Counted from the first letter of the stretch, positions 34,311 to 43,306 are shown. The stretch: 64,000 bases of DNA from Aquimarina mytili (GCF_016735115.1 NZ_JAERQJ010000005.1:244695-308694); one strand, 5' to 3'. Translations and numbers: made by a program. Notes: generated by a model not told the origin, from the letters alone.

Positions 34311-34667
34311 GTGGGACTTATTAAACTGAAAAACATCAAGGTTTATGCCTATCACGGATGTCTCGTTGAAGAAAAGAAAATAGGTTCTGATTATAGAGTA
34401 GATCTGAAAATTAAAGCAGACCTATCAAAATCTGCACTATCTGACCGTTTGGGCGATACTGTGGATTATGTTCATCTTAATCATATTGTAAAAGAAGAAA
34501 TGGCAATTCGATCTAAATTACTAGAACATGCGGCAGAACGTATTTTGGTTCGCATATTAAAAGAGCTGCCATTAGTAGATAAAGCTACTATAGATGTTTC
34601 AAAAATCAACCCTCCAATTGGTGGAAATGTAGAAATGGTAACTATTTCTAGAACAAAGAAACGTTAA
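34311..34667 (+). CDS. folB: Dihydroneopterin aldolase
   Basis: 118 residues from the GTG at 34311 (reading MGLIKLKNIKVYAYHGCLVE with the start as Met). A TTG at 34296 gives five more residues but lies inside the promoter box. FolB converts 7,8-dihydroneopterin to 6-hydroxymethyl-dihydropterin plus glycolaldehyde in folate synthesis. Visible motifs: IKVYAYHGCLVEEKKIG near the N-terminus with the conserved YxxHG and Glu, VDYVHLNHIV, LLEHAAERI in the middle, and the C-terminal NPPIGGNVEMVTISR with the conserved pterin-site Pro and Gly residues. Divergent from glnS and followed by tRNA-Cys about 100 bp later. Confidence 0.93.
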   Translation: MGLIKLKNIKVYAYHGCLVEEKKIGSDYRVDLKIKADLSKSALSDRLGDTVDYVHLNHIVKEEMAIRSKLLEHAAERILVRILKELPLVDKATIDVSKINPPIGGNVEMVTISRTKKR

Positions 34668-34713
34668 TTTTGTAGTATCAAATGCAAATGAATTTGGTTT
34701 TAATGTAAAATCA

Positions 34714-34746
34714 TTTGATATATACTCATAAATTTTTTTACATTTG
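34714..34746 (+). promoter_or_regulatory. tRNA-Cys promoter (TTTG, 21 bp, TACATTTG)
   Basis: TTTG at 34714-34717 and TACATTTG at 34739-34746 are separated by 21 bp, a textbook Bacteroidota promoter. The -7 box ends 18 bp before the tRNA 5' end. Confidence 0.7.
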
Positions 34747-34764
34747 CCATCCAACCAAAAAACT

Positions 34765-34835
34765 GGTGTCGTGGCCGAGTGGCTAGGCAGTGGTCTGCAA
34801 CACCATCTACAGCGGTTCGAATCCGCTCGACACCT
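34765..34835 (+). tRNA. tRNA-Cys (anticodon GCA)
   Basis: 71 nt. The acceptor arms GGTGTCG and CGACACC pair perfectly, the D arm is GCCGAGTGGCTAGGC, and the anticodon loop CTGCAAC sits in a GTGGT/ACCAT stem. The T arm is GCGGTTCGAATCCGC, and the discriminator base is T as expected for Cys. CCA is not encoded. A hairpin terminator follows after 2 nt. Confidence 0.97.
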
Positions 34836-34837
34836 CA

Positions 34838-34865
34838 AAAATCCTGTAACTAATTACAGGATTTT
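34838..34865. terminator. Terminator after tRNA-Cys, shared with the convergent LysE gene
   Basis: AAAATCCTGTAA and TTACAGGATTTT form a perfect 12-bp stem with a CTAA loop, followed by a T run on the plus strand. On the minus strand it sits directly after the LysE-family stop codon (34867) and is followed by a short T-rich end. Confidence 0.88.
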
Positions 34866-34866
34866 T

Positions 34867-35562
34867 TTATTTAAATTTAGATTCTGGAGTTATTTTTTCG
34901 ATTTTATCTTGTATTCTCTGCTCCATAGTATCTGGTATTACTCCTTTTAAAATAAGAAATACACCAAAAACTATCATCATAATACTTATTATTCTTTTAG
35001 TAATGTATGTTCTTTTTGGGGTGAGATTTTTTTTAAGACGTTTGGCCAGTAACATTTTAAAGACATCTATAAACAAGTATGTTAACAAAACCACAGAAAA
35101 GAAATACATAATTCTATTCGTATTCATGTCTAACTGTGGACCTATAACTATGATTATACTTAACCAAAACCCTAATACTCCTATATTAATAAAATTAAGC
35201 AAAAACCCTTTTATAAAGAGCATTGCATAGTTGTGTTTATTAATTATTTCTACAGAGGTATCTCTTACTTTGTTGTAGTTTTTTCTTTCTTGTATAAAAG
35301 ATATTGCCCCATAAGTCGATAATAACATGCCTCCAAAAATGAATAAAGCAGGATCATCTTTTATCTTTTCTAAAATTTGATTAGTACTAAAATAGGCAAT
35401 AAGGATAAATACAATATCGGCAAAGATAACACCTAAATCGACGGCAAGAGCAGCTCTAAAACCCTTAATAGCAGCCGTTTCAAGGAGTACGAAAAATACC
35501 GGACCAATTAAAAAGGCTAGTAAAAATCCTAAAGGTATGGCAGCCTGAGCGTCTTGAAGCAT
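34867..35562 (-). CDS. LysE/RhtB-family exporter
   Basis: 231 residues with about six hydrophobic segments. The N-terminal helix AIPLGFLLAFLIGPVFFVLL holds the family's conserved Gly-Pro motif. It is followed by GFRAALAVDLGVIFADIVFI, and later by MLFIKGFLLNFINIGVLGFW, with the conserved G-LLN-N pattern of helix 4. LysE-type proteins export amino acids or related small molecules across the inner membrane; the substrate is not readable. The gene has its own promoter box at 35584-35591 and shares a terminator with tRNA-Cys. Confidence 0.88.
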   Translation of the reverse strand: MLQDAQAAIPLGFLLAFLIGPVFFVLLETAAIKGFRAALAVDLGVIFADIVFILIAYFSTNQILEKIKDDPALFIFGGMLLSTYGAISFIQERKNYNKVRDTSVEIINKHNYAMLFIKGFLLNFINIGVLGFWLSIIIVIGPQLDMNTNRIMYFFSVVLLTYLFIDVFKMLLAKRLKKNLTPKRTYITKRIISIMMIVFGVFLILKGVIPDTMEQRIQDKIEKITPESKFK

Positions 35563-35583
35563 TTGTTCTAAGCATGTTTATTG

Positions 35584-35615
35584 CAAAGTTAAAAAAACTA
35601 CTTAGTTAACTTCAA
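35584..35615 (-). promoter_or_regulatory. LysE-gene promoter (TTG, 21 bp, TAACTTTG)
   Basis: The minus strand carries TAACTTTG at 35584-35591 and TTG at 35613-35615, 21 bp apart. The -33 element lies inside the 3' end of the upstream DUF2807 gene. Confidence 0.55.
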
Positions 35616-36276
35616 TAATTTTTCCGCCAAGAAGTTTTTGTGTATCTGCAGTTTTAGGATTTCCATAAATTTTTATGGTACCACCAGCATTTGTATTTGC
35701 TTTAATATATTCTGTTGCATGTACCTCTGCTGTTCCTCCGGCACTTATGGTTACTTGTGTGTGTTTCGTTTTAAGATCCTTACCATAATACTGTCCTCCT
35801 GATGTAATAACTACTTCTTGTTCTTTTACCAAACCATCAACCTTTATTTCTCCTCCAGAAATTGATTTCACAAATAACCTTTCTGTTTCAATTTGTGCTT
35901 CAATGCTTGCTCCTTCCTGTGCTCTAAGATCCAAAGAATTTGATACAATATTATCGTTAGCTACTACTATAGAACCTTCATTTACATCTATCTTATTAAG
36001 CTGAATATAGTACACCACCACTTTGGTGTTATTATTATCCCAAATATTATCCAAAGACATACTTATTTTTACTAAGTTATTCTTTTGTATAATATTAACA
36101 TTCCTTTTCTTAATTCCTGAGATTTCTACTTTATTCTCATCACTTTGAATAAGCTCAACTTGTATCTTATTGAATATTTTTAATGCTGTAAAATCGTCTA
36201 AATCTTTAGAGATTATATCTTGACCCTGACCAGCATATACACATAATGTTAATAAAAGAAATATGTATTTTCTCAT
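35602..36276 (-). CDS. Secreted DUF2807 (head GIN domain) protein
   Basis: 224 residues. A signal peptide (MRKYIFLLLTLCVYAGQGQ) is followed by a beta-helix-like DUF2807 domain. Repeated short strands rich in Gly, Ser and Asn carry the family look: VELIQSDENKVEISG, LRAQEGASIEAQIETERL, VKSISGGEIKVDGLVK, ISAGGTAEVHATEYIKANTN and AGGTIKIYGNP. This domain is common in Bacteroidota exported proteins; its function is not established. It lies 48 bp downstream of rnr, so read-through from rnr is possible. Confidence 0.88.
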   Translation of the reverse strand: MRKYIFLLLTLCVYAGQGQDIISKDLDDFTALKIFNKIQVELIQSDENKVEISGIKKRNVNIIQKNNLVKISMSLDNIWDNNNTKVVVYYIQLNKIDVNEGSIVVANDNIVSNSLDLRAQEGASIEAQIETERLFVKSISGGEIKVDGLVKEQEVVITSGGQYYGKDLKTKHTQVTISAGGTAEVHATEYIKANTNAGGTIKIYGNPKTADTQKLLGGKIIEVN

Positions 36277-36324
36277 AGTTTAATATTTATTTGTCTCTAT
36301 AAAATAAACGATACTTCTTTTTAA

Positions 36325-38523
36325 TTATTCCATATCCTGTTTACTTCCTAATAAAGAAAAATCTAGATGTCTTTTTACCAGATCTGCATTTTTCACTTTT
36401 ACATACACTTCGTCTCCTAATTGATAGATTTTTTTTGAAGTTTGGCCTATAACAGCATATTCATCCTGATCAAAAATATAATGATCATCTGGAATATCTT
36501 TAAGTCGAATCATGCCTTCGCATTTATTGCTTATGATTTCTACATAAATTCCCCATTCTGTTACTCCAGATATTACTCCAAGAAACTGTTCATCTTCATG
36601 ATCCTTCATAAATTTTATTTGCATAAATTTAATCGAATCTCGTTCTGCGCTAGCTGCAAGATTTTCCATACTACTGCTATGGTTGCATTTTTCTTCATAT
36701 TCTTCTTCTGCAACTGATTTTCCTTTATCTAAATAATGTTGTAACAAACGGTGTGCCATAACATCAGGATATCTTCGTATAGGCGATGTAAAATGAGAGT
36801 AATAATCAAAAGCTAATCCATAATGCCCAATATTATGAGTAGTATACTCTGCTTTACTCATACTACGTATCGCCAAGGTATCTACTAAATTTTGTTCTTT
36901 CTTTCCTTGAACATCTTTTAATAATCCATTAAGTGATTTTGTGGTAGTTTTACGATCTCTTAGATCTAGTTTATATCCAAATCGGCCAATAATGTTTTGT
37001 AATGCGGCTAATTTCTCATCATTTGGTTCGTCATGTACACGATAAATAAATGTTTTCTTTGGATTTTGTTTTCCTATAAATTCTGCTACTTTTTTATTAG
37101 CAAGTAGCATAAACTCTTCAATTAACTTATTAGCGTCCTTAGATGTCTTAAAAAACACTCCTACGGGATTGTTTTCTTCATTCAAAGAGAATTTAACCTC
37201 AACCTTATCAAAAGAAATAGCCCCCTCACCCATTCGTTTTCTTCGCATGATCTTAGCTAATTCATCTAATTTTAGAATGGCACCAGCTATTTGTTGATCT
37301 GCTTTATATTCTTTTCCTGTAAGTGAGATTTCTTTCGGAATCGTATTTTCTTGTGTTTCAATAATGTGTTGAGCCTCTTCATATGCAAAACGAGCATCAG
37401 AATAGGTGGCAGTTCTTCCAAACCATTGATTCTTAATCTCTGCTTTATCATTTAATTCAAAAACTGCAGAAAAAGTATATTTTTCTTCATGAGGTCGTAA
37501 CGAACAAGCATTATTCGACAAAACTTCAGGCAACATAGGGACTACTCTATCTACAAGATATACAGAGGTAGCTCTTTCATAGGCTTCATCATCCAATATA
37601 GTACCGGGTTGCACGTAATGAGATACATCGGCGATATGGATTCCTATTTCATAATTACCATTTTCTAAAACCTGATAAGATAAAGCATCATCAAAATCTT
37701 TCGCATCTTTAGGATCGATAGTAAACGTAAGCGTTTTTCGCATATCCCTACGATTCTTGATCTCGGATTCTTGTATAGATGTATCCAGTGTATTTGCATA
37801 CTCTTCTACTTCTTCAGGAAACTCATAAGGCAACCCATATTGTGCTAAAATAGCATGGATCTCGGTATTATGATCACCAGGTTTTCCTAAAACTTTTGTT
37901 ATTCTTCCAAAAGGAGAATCTGCTTTTTCTGGCCAGTCTTCTAGCGTAACCAATACTTTATCTCCATCTTCTGCTTTGCCTATTTTATTCTTCGGAACAA
38001 AGACATCGGTATACATTTTTGGATCTTGCATCGATACAAAAGCATATTTCTTTTGAATCTCTATAACACCTACAAATTCATTTTTCTTACGAGAAATGAT
38101 TCTAGTAATTTCTCCTTCACTTTTTCCTCTACGTTTTCTACGGTATATGTAGACTTCGACCTCATCACCGTGTAATGCTTTGTTTAAGTTATTACTTGGA
38201 ATAAAAACATCATCTTCAAGGTCTTCAACAATTACATATCCAGAACCTTTTGATGTGATATCTAAAACACCTGTATACGTATTAATATTTGGTATGATCT
38301 TAAATTTACCTCTTCCTACTTCTTCAATTTGCTTCTTTGCAGCTAATTGTGATAATTTCTTGATTATCTGATTTCTACTACTAGCATCATTAACTCCAAA
38401 TTTTGCAGCAATTTGTTTGTAATTAAAAGTATTGTTAGGTTCTGATTTTAATATTTTTAGTATTCCTTGGGTGATATTCTCAATTTTAGGGGACTTTTTT
38501 CTTCTTCTACTCTTTCTTTTCAT
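36325..38523 (-). CDS. rnr: Ribonuclease R
   Basis: 732 residues from the ATG at 38523; a TTG at 38532 would add three. RNase R is a processive 3'-5' exoribonuclease that degrades structured RNA. Order: basic N-terminus (MKRKSRRRKK), winged-helix segment (about 15-75), two cold-shock domains (about 80-220), the RNB catalytic domain with the acidic cluster TFTIDPKDAKDFDDALSYQ at about 265-283, IHIADVSHYV, HNIGHYGLAFDYYSHFTSPI, and RRYPDVMAHRLLQHY. A C-terminal S1 domain (about 650-725, EQFLGVISGVTEWGIYVEI) completes the family layout. Confidence 0.96.
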   Translation of the reverse strand: MKRKSRRRKKSPKIENITQGILKILKSEPNNTFNYKQIAAKFGVNDASSRNQIIKKLSQLAAKKQIEEVGRGKFKIIPNINTYTGVLDITSKGSGYVIVEDLEDDVFIPSNNLNKALHGDEVEVYIYRRKRRGKSEGEITRIISRKKNEFVGVIEIQKKYAFVSMQDPKMYTDVFVPKNKIGKAEDGDKVLVTLEDWPEKADSPFGRITKVLGKPGDHNTEIHAILAQYGLPYEFPEEVEEYANTLDTSIQESEIKNRRDMRKTLTFTIDPKDAKDFDDALSYQVLENGNYEIGIHIADVSHYVQPGTILDDEAYERATSVYLVDRVVPMLPEVLSNNACSLRPHEEKYTFSAVFELNDKAEIKNQWFGRTATYSDARFAYEEAQHIIETQENTIPKEISLTGKEYKADQQIAGAILKLDELAKIMRRKRMGEGAISFDKVEVKFSLNEENNPVGVFFKTSKDANKLIEEFMLLANKKVAEFIGKQNPKKTFIYRVHDEPNDEKLAALQNIIGRFGYKLDLRDRKTTTKSLNGLLKDVQGKKEQNLVDTLAIRSMSKAEYTTHNIGHYGLAFDYYSHFTSPIRRYPDVMAHRLLQHYLDKGKSVAEEEYEEKCNHSSSMENLAASAERDSIKFMQIKFMKDHEDEQFLGVISGVTEWGIYVEIISNKCEGMIRLKDIPDDHYIFDQDEYAVIGQTSKKIYQLGDEVYVKVKNADLVKRHLDFSLLGSKQDME

Positions 38524-38762
38524 TAATATCAATTATGTTATATATGATAAAAGTACAGCTTATCTTTTAACATCTGTAATTTATACTTTAAACTTTTATT
38601 AATACTAAAAAAGTATACGTGTTTAATAGTAATTTTTTATGTAATCTGTAAATCAATTATTTAGATTTGTTTTTTTTAAACAAATTAGAGTCTTTTTCTT
38701 AAAATTTACTTAATTTTAATACACTAGGATTAACTTTTAATCGTTAAATATGTATTTGCGAT

Positions 38763-38942
38763 ATGGGTAGAGTTAAAAAAATACACAATATTATCATCTT
38801 TTTTATTCTAATATTTTTATTAGGAGTCTATTCTTTTACCCTATATATAAATAATACTATAGATAAAAAAAATGAAAATATTGAAGAATCAGATGTACAT
38901 GCTTCTGGAAAATTTGATCGCGAAGCAACAAAAATTAATTAA
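38763..38942 (+). CDS. Small single-pass membrane protein (59 residues)
   Basis: ATG to TAA frame: basic start (MGRVKKIH), one strongly hydrophobic helix at about 9-28 (NIIIFFILIFLLGVYSFTLY), then a charged tail (DKKNENIEESDVHASGKFDR). There are no recognisable motifs. The helix composition and basic-in start make it a believable membrane microprotein, but no homology can be claimed. It lies 91 bp before the DUF2007-like gene. Confidence 0.5.
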   Translation: MGRVKKIHNIIIFFILIFLLGVYSFTLYINNTIDKKNENIEESDVHASGKFDREATKIN

Positions 38943-39033
38943 CTCTCTTTTCCTCAATACCTAATCATTTTATTCATTAATTCCTGATTTTGTATATTTA
39001 GTATAACAATATACCTAAGGAAACTAAATTAAA

Positions 39034-39273
39034 ATGAAAGATTTTATAGTTGTAAAAACGTATACCTATCCTCATGAATATGCCATTTTAAAACTACTTC
39101 TGGATAAAGAAGGTATTTCCTATTTTTTTGAAAATGAAACCATGATAGGTGTCTTTCCTTTTTACTCTAACGCATTAGGCGGTATAAATCTAAAGGTTCA
39201 TCAAAAAGATAAACAAACGGTACTTCAGATCATAGATAATCTAAACACAGATTCTCATTTAAGAATTGTATAA
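39034..39273 (+). CDS. DUF2007-type small protein
   Basis: 79 residues with a ferredoxin-like pattern: VVKTYTYPHEYAILKLLLDK, EGISYFFENE, ALGGINLKVHQKDKQTVLQI. This matches the DUF2007 (putative signal-transducing) family, where the helix after the first strand starts with a small residue and the acid-rich turn precedes a hydrophobic strand. Function is unknown. Followed by a long non-coding interval. Confidence 0.75.
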   Translation: MKDFIVVKTYTYPHEYAILKLLLDKEGISYFFENETMIGVFPFYSNALGGINLKVHQKDKQTVLQIIDNLNTDSHLRIV

Positions 39274-39822
39274 CATAGTTTTATTTTTAAATACTACTTT
39301 TCAACACATATTATATATATATTTTTTCTTTTTTAAAATTTAAAATTAATAATGATGATTATGATGTAGTGTTGATAGCGGTATAACTTTTACAGATTTT
39401 TTTTGTTTTTTTTGTTTGATGAAATTTTCATAAACATATAAACAGGATATTAAAACTATAAGAGCCTGAAAATGTTCTAAAAATGAAATTTAATTAACAG
39501 TTGTTAATAGATAATAAACACATAAAATTTTTGATATTTTGAGTCAAAAAACGAGTTCATAACATGAATCTAATATTTGAAAACTTAGCCAAAAATTTTG
39601 AAGTTAAAATTTTGATTTGTCTTCAACAGACTTGTATTCTAATAAAATCTAAGACGACCAAAAAAACTTTCTGAAAATTAGGAACTATTTATACACATCA
39701 GGTGTTAACAGAAGACTAGTAGTTATTAACATTTGCGTAACTTAGGGTTAAATTATTGATTTTTTGGAGTTTACTTTTTTAGATTAAAGTATCTTTGTTC
39801 AAACAAAGAAATCAACAAAAAA
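39274..39822. other. Long AT-rich intergenic region upstream of rpiB
   Basis: No coding frame or RNA gene is supported in most of this 549-bp interval. At its right end lies the rpiB promoter: TATCTTTG at 39790-39797 with TTTTG ending at 39766, 23 bp apart. The rest is strongly AT-rich with no clear palindrome or terminator after the DUF2007-like gene. Confidence 0.6.
39764..39797 (+). promoter_or_regulatory. rpiB operon promoter (TTG, 23 bp, TATCTTTG)
   Basis: TATCTTTG exactly matches TAnnTTTG, 25 bp before the rpiB ATG. TTG at 39764-39766 is the -33 candidate. Confidence 0.65.
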
Positions 39823-40257
39823 ATGAGAATAGCTGTAGGTAACGATCACGCAGGAACAAACTATAAGTTTGAAATTATAGAATATCTAAAATCAGAAGGT
39901 ATAGCCGTAAATAATTATGGAACAAACGAAGAAAATAGTGTTGACTATCCTGATTTTGTTCACCCAGTGGCACAAGATGTAGAAGCAGAGAATGTAGATT
40001 TTGGAATTTTAATTTGCGGTAGTGGAAATGGCGTAGCAATGACTGCCAACAAATATAAAACTGTTCGCGCAGGGCTTTGCTGGACAAAAGAAATTACAGA
40101 ATTAACAAGGCAGCACAATGATGCTAATATTATATGTATACCGGCTAGGTTTACTTCACTGCCCCAGGCAATAGAAATGGTAAAGACGTTCTTAAATACT
40201 GAATTTGAGGGAGGACGTCACCAAAATAGAATTAATAAAATTCCAATGTGTGTATAA
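39823..40257 (+). CDS. rpiB: Ribose-5-phosphate isomerase B (RpiB/LacAB family)
   Basis: 144 residues, the family's normal length. It interconverts ribose 5-phosphate and ribulose 5-phosphate in the pentose phosphate pathway. Visible signature: N-terminal RIAVGNDHAGTNYKFEII (substrate-binding Asp-His), SVDYPDFVHPVA, the catalytic Cys and phosphate loop in DFGILICGSGNGVAMTANK, and the conserved RQHNDANIICIPAR with the active-site His. First gene of a tight run: the CDF transporter begins 3 bp after its stop. Confidence 0.95.
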   Translation: MRIAVGNDHAGTNYKFEIIEYLKSEGIAVNNYGTNEENSVDYPDFVHPVAQDVEAENVDFGILICGSGNGVAMTANKYKTVRAGLCWTKEITELTRQHNDANIICIPARFTSLPQAIEMVKTFLNTEFEGGRHQNRINKIPMCV

Positions 40258-40260
40258 TTT

Positions 40261-41178
40261 ATGACCCACAAGCACGCCCATAACCACTCACATAGTCATC
40301 AAAAACTTACTGGGCGCAATTTGTTATTATCTATTTTACTAAACATAATTATTACAGCAGCTCAAGTAATTGGTGGCTTGGTGTCGGGTAGTCTTTCTTT
40401 ATTGTCTGATGCCTTACACAATTTTAGTGATGTTCTTTCATTAATTGTAAGCTATTTTGCAAATCGACTTGCAAAAAAGGAGGCATCTATTAAAAGAACT
40501 TTTGGATTTAAAAGAGCAGAGATTATGGCAGCATTTATAAATGCTGCATCATTAATGGTAATTGCGATTATTTTAATTTTTGAAGCCATAGAACGCTTAC
40601 AAAATCCACAAGAAATAAGTGCTCAAATTGTAATCATTCTTTCTGGTATTGCTATTCTCGGAAATGGACTTAGTGTTTTACTATTAAAAAGAGATAGTAA
40701 AGTAAACATGAATATGCGTTCGGCATATTTGCATTTAATTACTGATTTGATGGCCTCTGTTGCTGTTTTAGCAGGAGGATTGTTAATGAGGTTTTATAAT
40801 GTTTTTTGGGTTGACAGTGTATTAACTTTTGCTATTGCTATATACTTAGTTATAGTAGGTTATGATTTATTAAAAAGATCCTTTAGGATACTTATGTTAT
40901 ATACACCAGACACTATTGAAGTAAAAAATATTGTTACTATTATAAATGCCTTACCAAAAATAAAAAGCATACACCATGTGCATGTATGGCAACTTAATGA
41001 AGAGGAAACGCATTTAGAAGCGCACATAGATTTTGAAACTAATATTCAGGTTTCTGAATTCGGGACAATATTAAGTGAAATAGAAGACATACTTCACAAA
41101 AAATTTGGAATAAATCATGTAACCCTTCAACCAGAATTCGGAAAGAAGGATAATAAAGACATTATTGTACAAGATTAA
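40261..41178 (+). CDS. Cation diffusion facilitator (zinc-type efflux transporter)
   Basis: 305 residues. A His-rich N-terminus (MTHKHAHNHSHSHQK) likely binds metal. Six membrane helices follow; helix 2 carries LLSDALHNFSDV and helix 5 carries HLITDLMASVAV, the His and Asp residues that make the CDF transport site. The cytoplasmic C-terminal domain holds KIKSIHHVHVWQLNEEETH and NHVTLQPEF. These features fit CzcD/ZitB-type Zn(II)/H+ antiporters in the inner membrane. It is cotranscribed with rpiB, and the GNAT gene starts 5 bp after it. Confidence 0.93.
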   Translation: MTHKHAHNHSHSHQKLTGRNLLLSILLNIIITAAQVIGGLVSGSLSLLSDALHNFSDVLSLIVSYFANRLAKKEASIKRTFGFKRAEIMAAFINAASLMVIAIILIFEAIERLQNPQEISAQIVIILSGIAILGNGLSVLLLKRDSKVNMNMRSAYLHLITDLMASVAVLAGGLLMRFYNVFWVDSVLTFAIAIYLVIVGYDLLKRSFRILMLYTPDTIEVKNIVTIINALPKIKSIHHVHVWQLNEEETHLEAHIDFETNIQVSEFGTILSEIEDILHKKFGINHVTLQPEFGKKDNKDIIVQD

Positions 41179-41182
41179 TACT

Positions 41183-41632
41183 ATGGATGTTAGATTTGAA
41201 ATAAAGCGATTTGATGAACTATCTACGATAGAACTATATAAAATTCTGCGCTTACGCGCAGAGGTTTTTGTTGTAGAACAGGATTGTGTATATCAGGACA
41301 TAGATGATAAAGATCAAAAAGCAATACATGTTATAGGATATAAAAAAGATGAAATTATTGCCTATACAAGATTATTTGATGATGGTGATTATTTTGAAAA
41401 CGCTAGTATTGGAAGGGTAGTGGTGTCTGAAAAAGAAAGGAAATACGGGTATGGTCATGACCTTATAGAAAAAAGTATAGAAGCTATTAAGGAGGTCTAT
41501 GAAAGGCACACTATAAAAATATCAGCACAAACCTATCTAAAAAAATTTTACGAATCTCATGGGTTTACACAAGTAGGAGAGGAGTATCTTGAGGATGGTA
41601 TACCGCATATCGGTATGATTAGGCAATGTTAA
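41183..41632 (+). CDS. GNAT acetyltransferase, ElaA-like
   Basis: 149 residues from the ATG at 41183; an upstream TTG at 41165 overlaps the CDF gene and is less likely. The ElaA-type GNAT fold shows YKILRLRAEVFVVEQDCVYQ near the N-terminus, then DDKDQKAIHVIGY. The acetyl-CoA loop region follows (IGRVVVSEKERKYGYGHDLI), and then ISAQTYLKKFYESHGFTQVG and the conserved end EDGIPHIGMIR. The acceptor substrate is unknown. Confidence 0.9.
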   Translation: MDVRFEIKRFDELSTIELYKILRLRAEVFVVEQDCVYQDIDDKDQKAIHVIGYKKDEIIAYTRLFDDGDYFENASIGRVVVSEKERKYGYGHDLIEKSIEAIKEVYERHTIKISAQTYLKKFYESHGFTQVGEEYLEDGIPHIGMIRQC

Positions 41633-41638
41633 AAATCG

Positions 41639-41667
41639 ACCTCATAAGCTATAATAACCCATGAGGT
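41639..41667. terminator. Weak candidate hairpin between convergent genes
   Basis: ACCTCAT and ATGAGGT can pair over 7 bp around a 15-nt loop between the GNAT gene and the S41 peptidase gene. There are no strong T runs, so this is only a candidate. Confidence 0.3.
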
Positions 41668-41683
41668 TTGATTGGTGTATTAC

Positions 41684-43306
41684 TTATTTTAGAATCTCCT
41701 GATACTTACCTTTATTATTCAATATTTCTTGAGCTTTATTTACTTCGGGGTTGTTTTTAACATAATAGTTGTACAACCCTTCTTTATAGAAATAGCGCTT
41801 AATAATCTCATCGGTAAGCTGGTTAATGATTTCTTTTTTATGCGTATCTAATGCTTTTTCTTTCGATTTTTTTATCGAAGCTAATAGCGCATCGTAACTT
41901 GATGAAATATCAGAATCCAACTTTTCTTTTTTAGCAACTTCTAAAGACTTTTTGAAAGATTTTTCTGTTTGTGTTTCAAAGTTAAAGTCACCTTTCTTTA
42001 CATACGTTTTAAAATCTTCGTAATCTGTATCAGTAAATTTAAAGTCTTCAGCCTTTTTTAGTTGATGAGAGTAATAATATTTGGTTGCATAACCAAAAAT
42101 CGCATCAGATTTCAGGAGAGCCGTTGTAATTTTGCTGAACTTCGAGGTTTCTAATGCAATGTCGGGTTGTATTCCACCGCCATCATAAACTGTTCTTCCA
42201 TTTTTAGTTTTAAAAGCCTTAAAATCTTTTTCGTCAATTCTTACGGCATTATTGTTTTTATCTCTATTCCAATAATCTAAGGCCTGAATACAGCGTCCGC
42301 TAGGGGTGTAGTATCTAGAAATAGTAATCTTTAATTGTGTTCCGTAAGTCAACTTTTTAGGTCGTTGTACTAAACCTTTACCAAAGCTTCTTGCGCCTAT
42401 AACAATTCCTCTGTCTAAGTCCTGTATACCTCCGGCTACAATTTCACTTGCAGAAGCACTTCGACCATTTACGAGCACAACCAAAGGGATTTCAATATCA
42501 ACAGGATCCTTTTTGGTATAATATTCTTTGTTATATTTTTTTACAACTGATTTTGTAGTGGTAATTAATTCGCCTTTAGGAACAAAAATGTTAGTAACGT
42601 TTATTGCTTCACTCAATAAACCACCAGGATTTCCTCTTAGGTCTAAAATTATTTTATCAGCGCCTTTAGCTTTTAGATCTTTTAAGGCATCTATGGTTTC
42701 ACTTGAGGCTTTACTATTAAACTTTGATAATACAATATATCCGGCATTATCATCGAGTAAGGTGTAAAACGGTACTGCATCTACTTCTATTTCTTCTCTT
42801 GTAAGCACAGTGGTTTTAGTCTCGCCTTGTCTTTTGTAGGTAATGTCTACTTTAGTGCCGCTAGCTCCTTTAAGAAGCTCTCCTGCATCTTCTTTAAAAT
42901 CGGTAACCTTTATGTCTCCTATCTGTATAATCTCATCTCCGGCCTTTAAACCAGCTTTGTCGGCAGGATAATCTTTATACGGCTCCATAATGATGATCTT
43001 ATCCTTAATAGTTTTTACAGATGCACCAATGCCAGTGTACTCTCCGGCATTACGTATTTTGGAAGCCTCTACATCCTGCTCGTTCCAATATTTTGTATAC
43101 GGATCCAGGTCATCTAACATTGCTTTTATCGCAGTATCCATTAATTCAGCAGGGTTGGTTTCATCTACATAATTCATGTTTAGTTCTTTAAACATTGTAG
43201 TGAAGATTTCAATTTGCTTGGCGATTTCAAAAAAATCAGACTTAAAACTAACTGTTGATAATAATATGGCAACAGCAATTATTGGATAAACAATTCTCTT
43301 TTTCAT
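41684..43306 (-). CDS. S41 family C-terminal processing peptidase (CTP/Prc-like)
   Basis: 540 residues from the ATG at 43306 (a second ATG at 43312 adds two). An N-terminal signal/anchor helix (KKRIVYPIIAVAILLSTVSF) is followed by a PDZ domain at about 85-160 (YTGIGASVKTIKDKIIIMEP, then DKAGLKAGDEIIQIGDI). The peptidase core carries LDLRGNPGGLLSEAINV, the catalytic Ser in NGRSASASEIVAGGIQDLDR, and the catalytic Lys in GARSFGKGLVQRP. A helical C-terminal extension lies at about 400-540. It is an envelope serine protease for C-terminal trimming or degradation. It lies 47 bp downstream of rnpA. Confidence 0.94.
   Translation of the reverse strand: MKKRIVYPIIAVAILLSTVSFKSDFFEIAKQIEIFTTMFKELNMNYVDETNPAELMDTAIKAMLDDLDPYTKYWNEQDVEASKIRNAGEYTGIGASVKTIKDKIIIMEPYKDYPADKAGLKAGDEIIQIGDIKVTDFKEDAGELLKGASGTKVDITYKRQGETKTTVLTREEIEVDAVPFYTLLDDNAGYIVLSKFNSKASSETIDALKDLKAKGADKIILDLRGNPGGLLSEAINVTNIFVPKGELITTTKSVVKKYNKEYYTKKDPVDIEIPLVVLVNGRSASASEIVAGGIQDLDRGIVIGARSFGKGLVQRPKKLTYGTQLKITISRYYTPSGRCIQALDYWNRDKNNNAVRIDEKDFKAFKTKNGRTVYDGGGIQPDIALETSKFSKITTALLKSDAIFGYATKYYYSHQLKKAEDFKFTDTDYEDFKTYVKKGDFNFETQTEKSFKKSLEVAKKEKLDSDISSSYDALLASIKKSKEKALDTHKKEIINQLTDEIIKRYFYKEGLYNYYVKNNPEVNKAQEILNNKGKYQEILK

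Noticed and set aside
41165..41182. Upstream TTG start for the GNAT gene
   Set aside because: It overlaps the transporter's last codons, and the ATG at 41183 gives the normal ElaA-like N-terminus.
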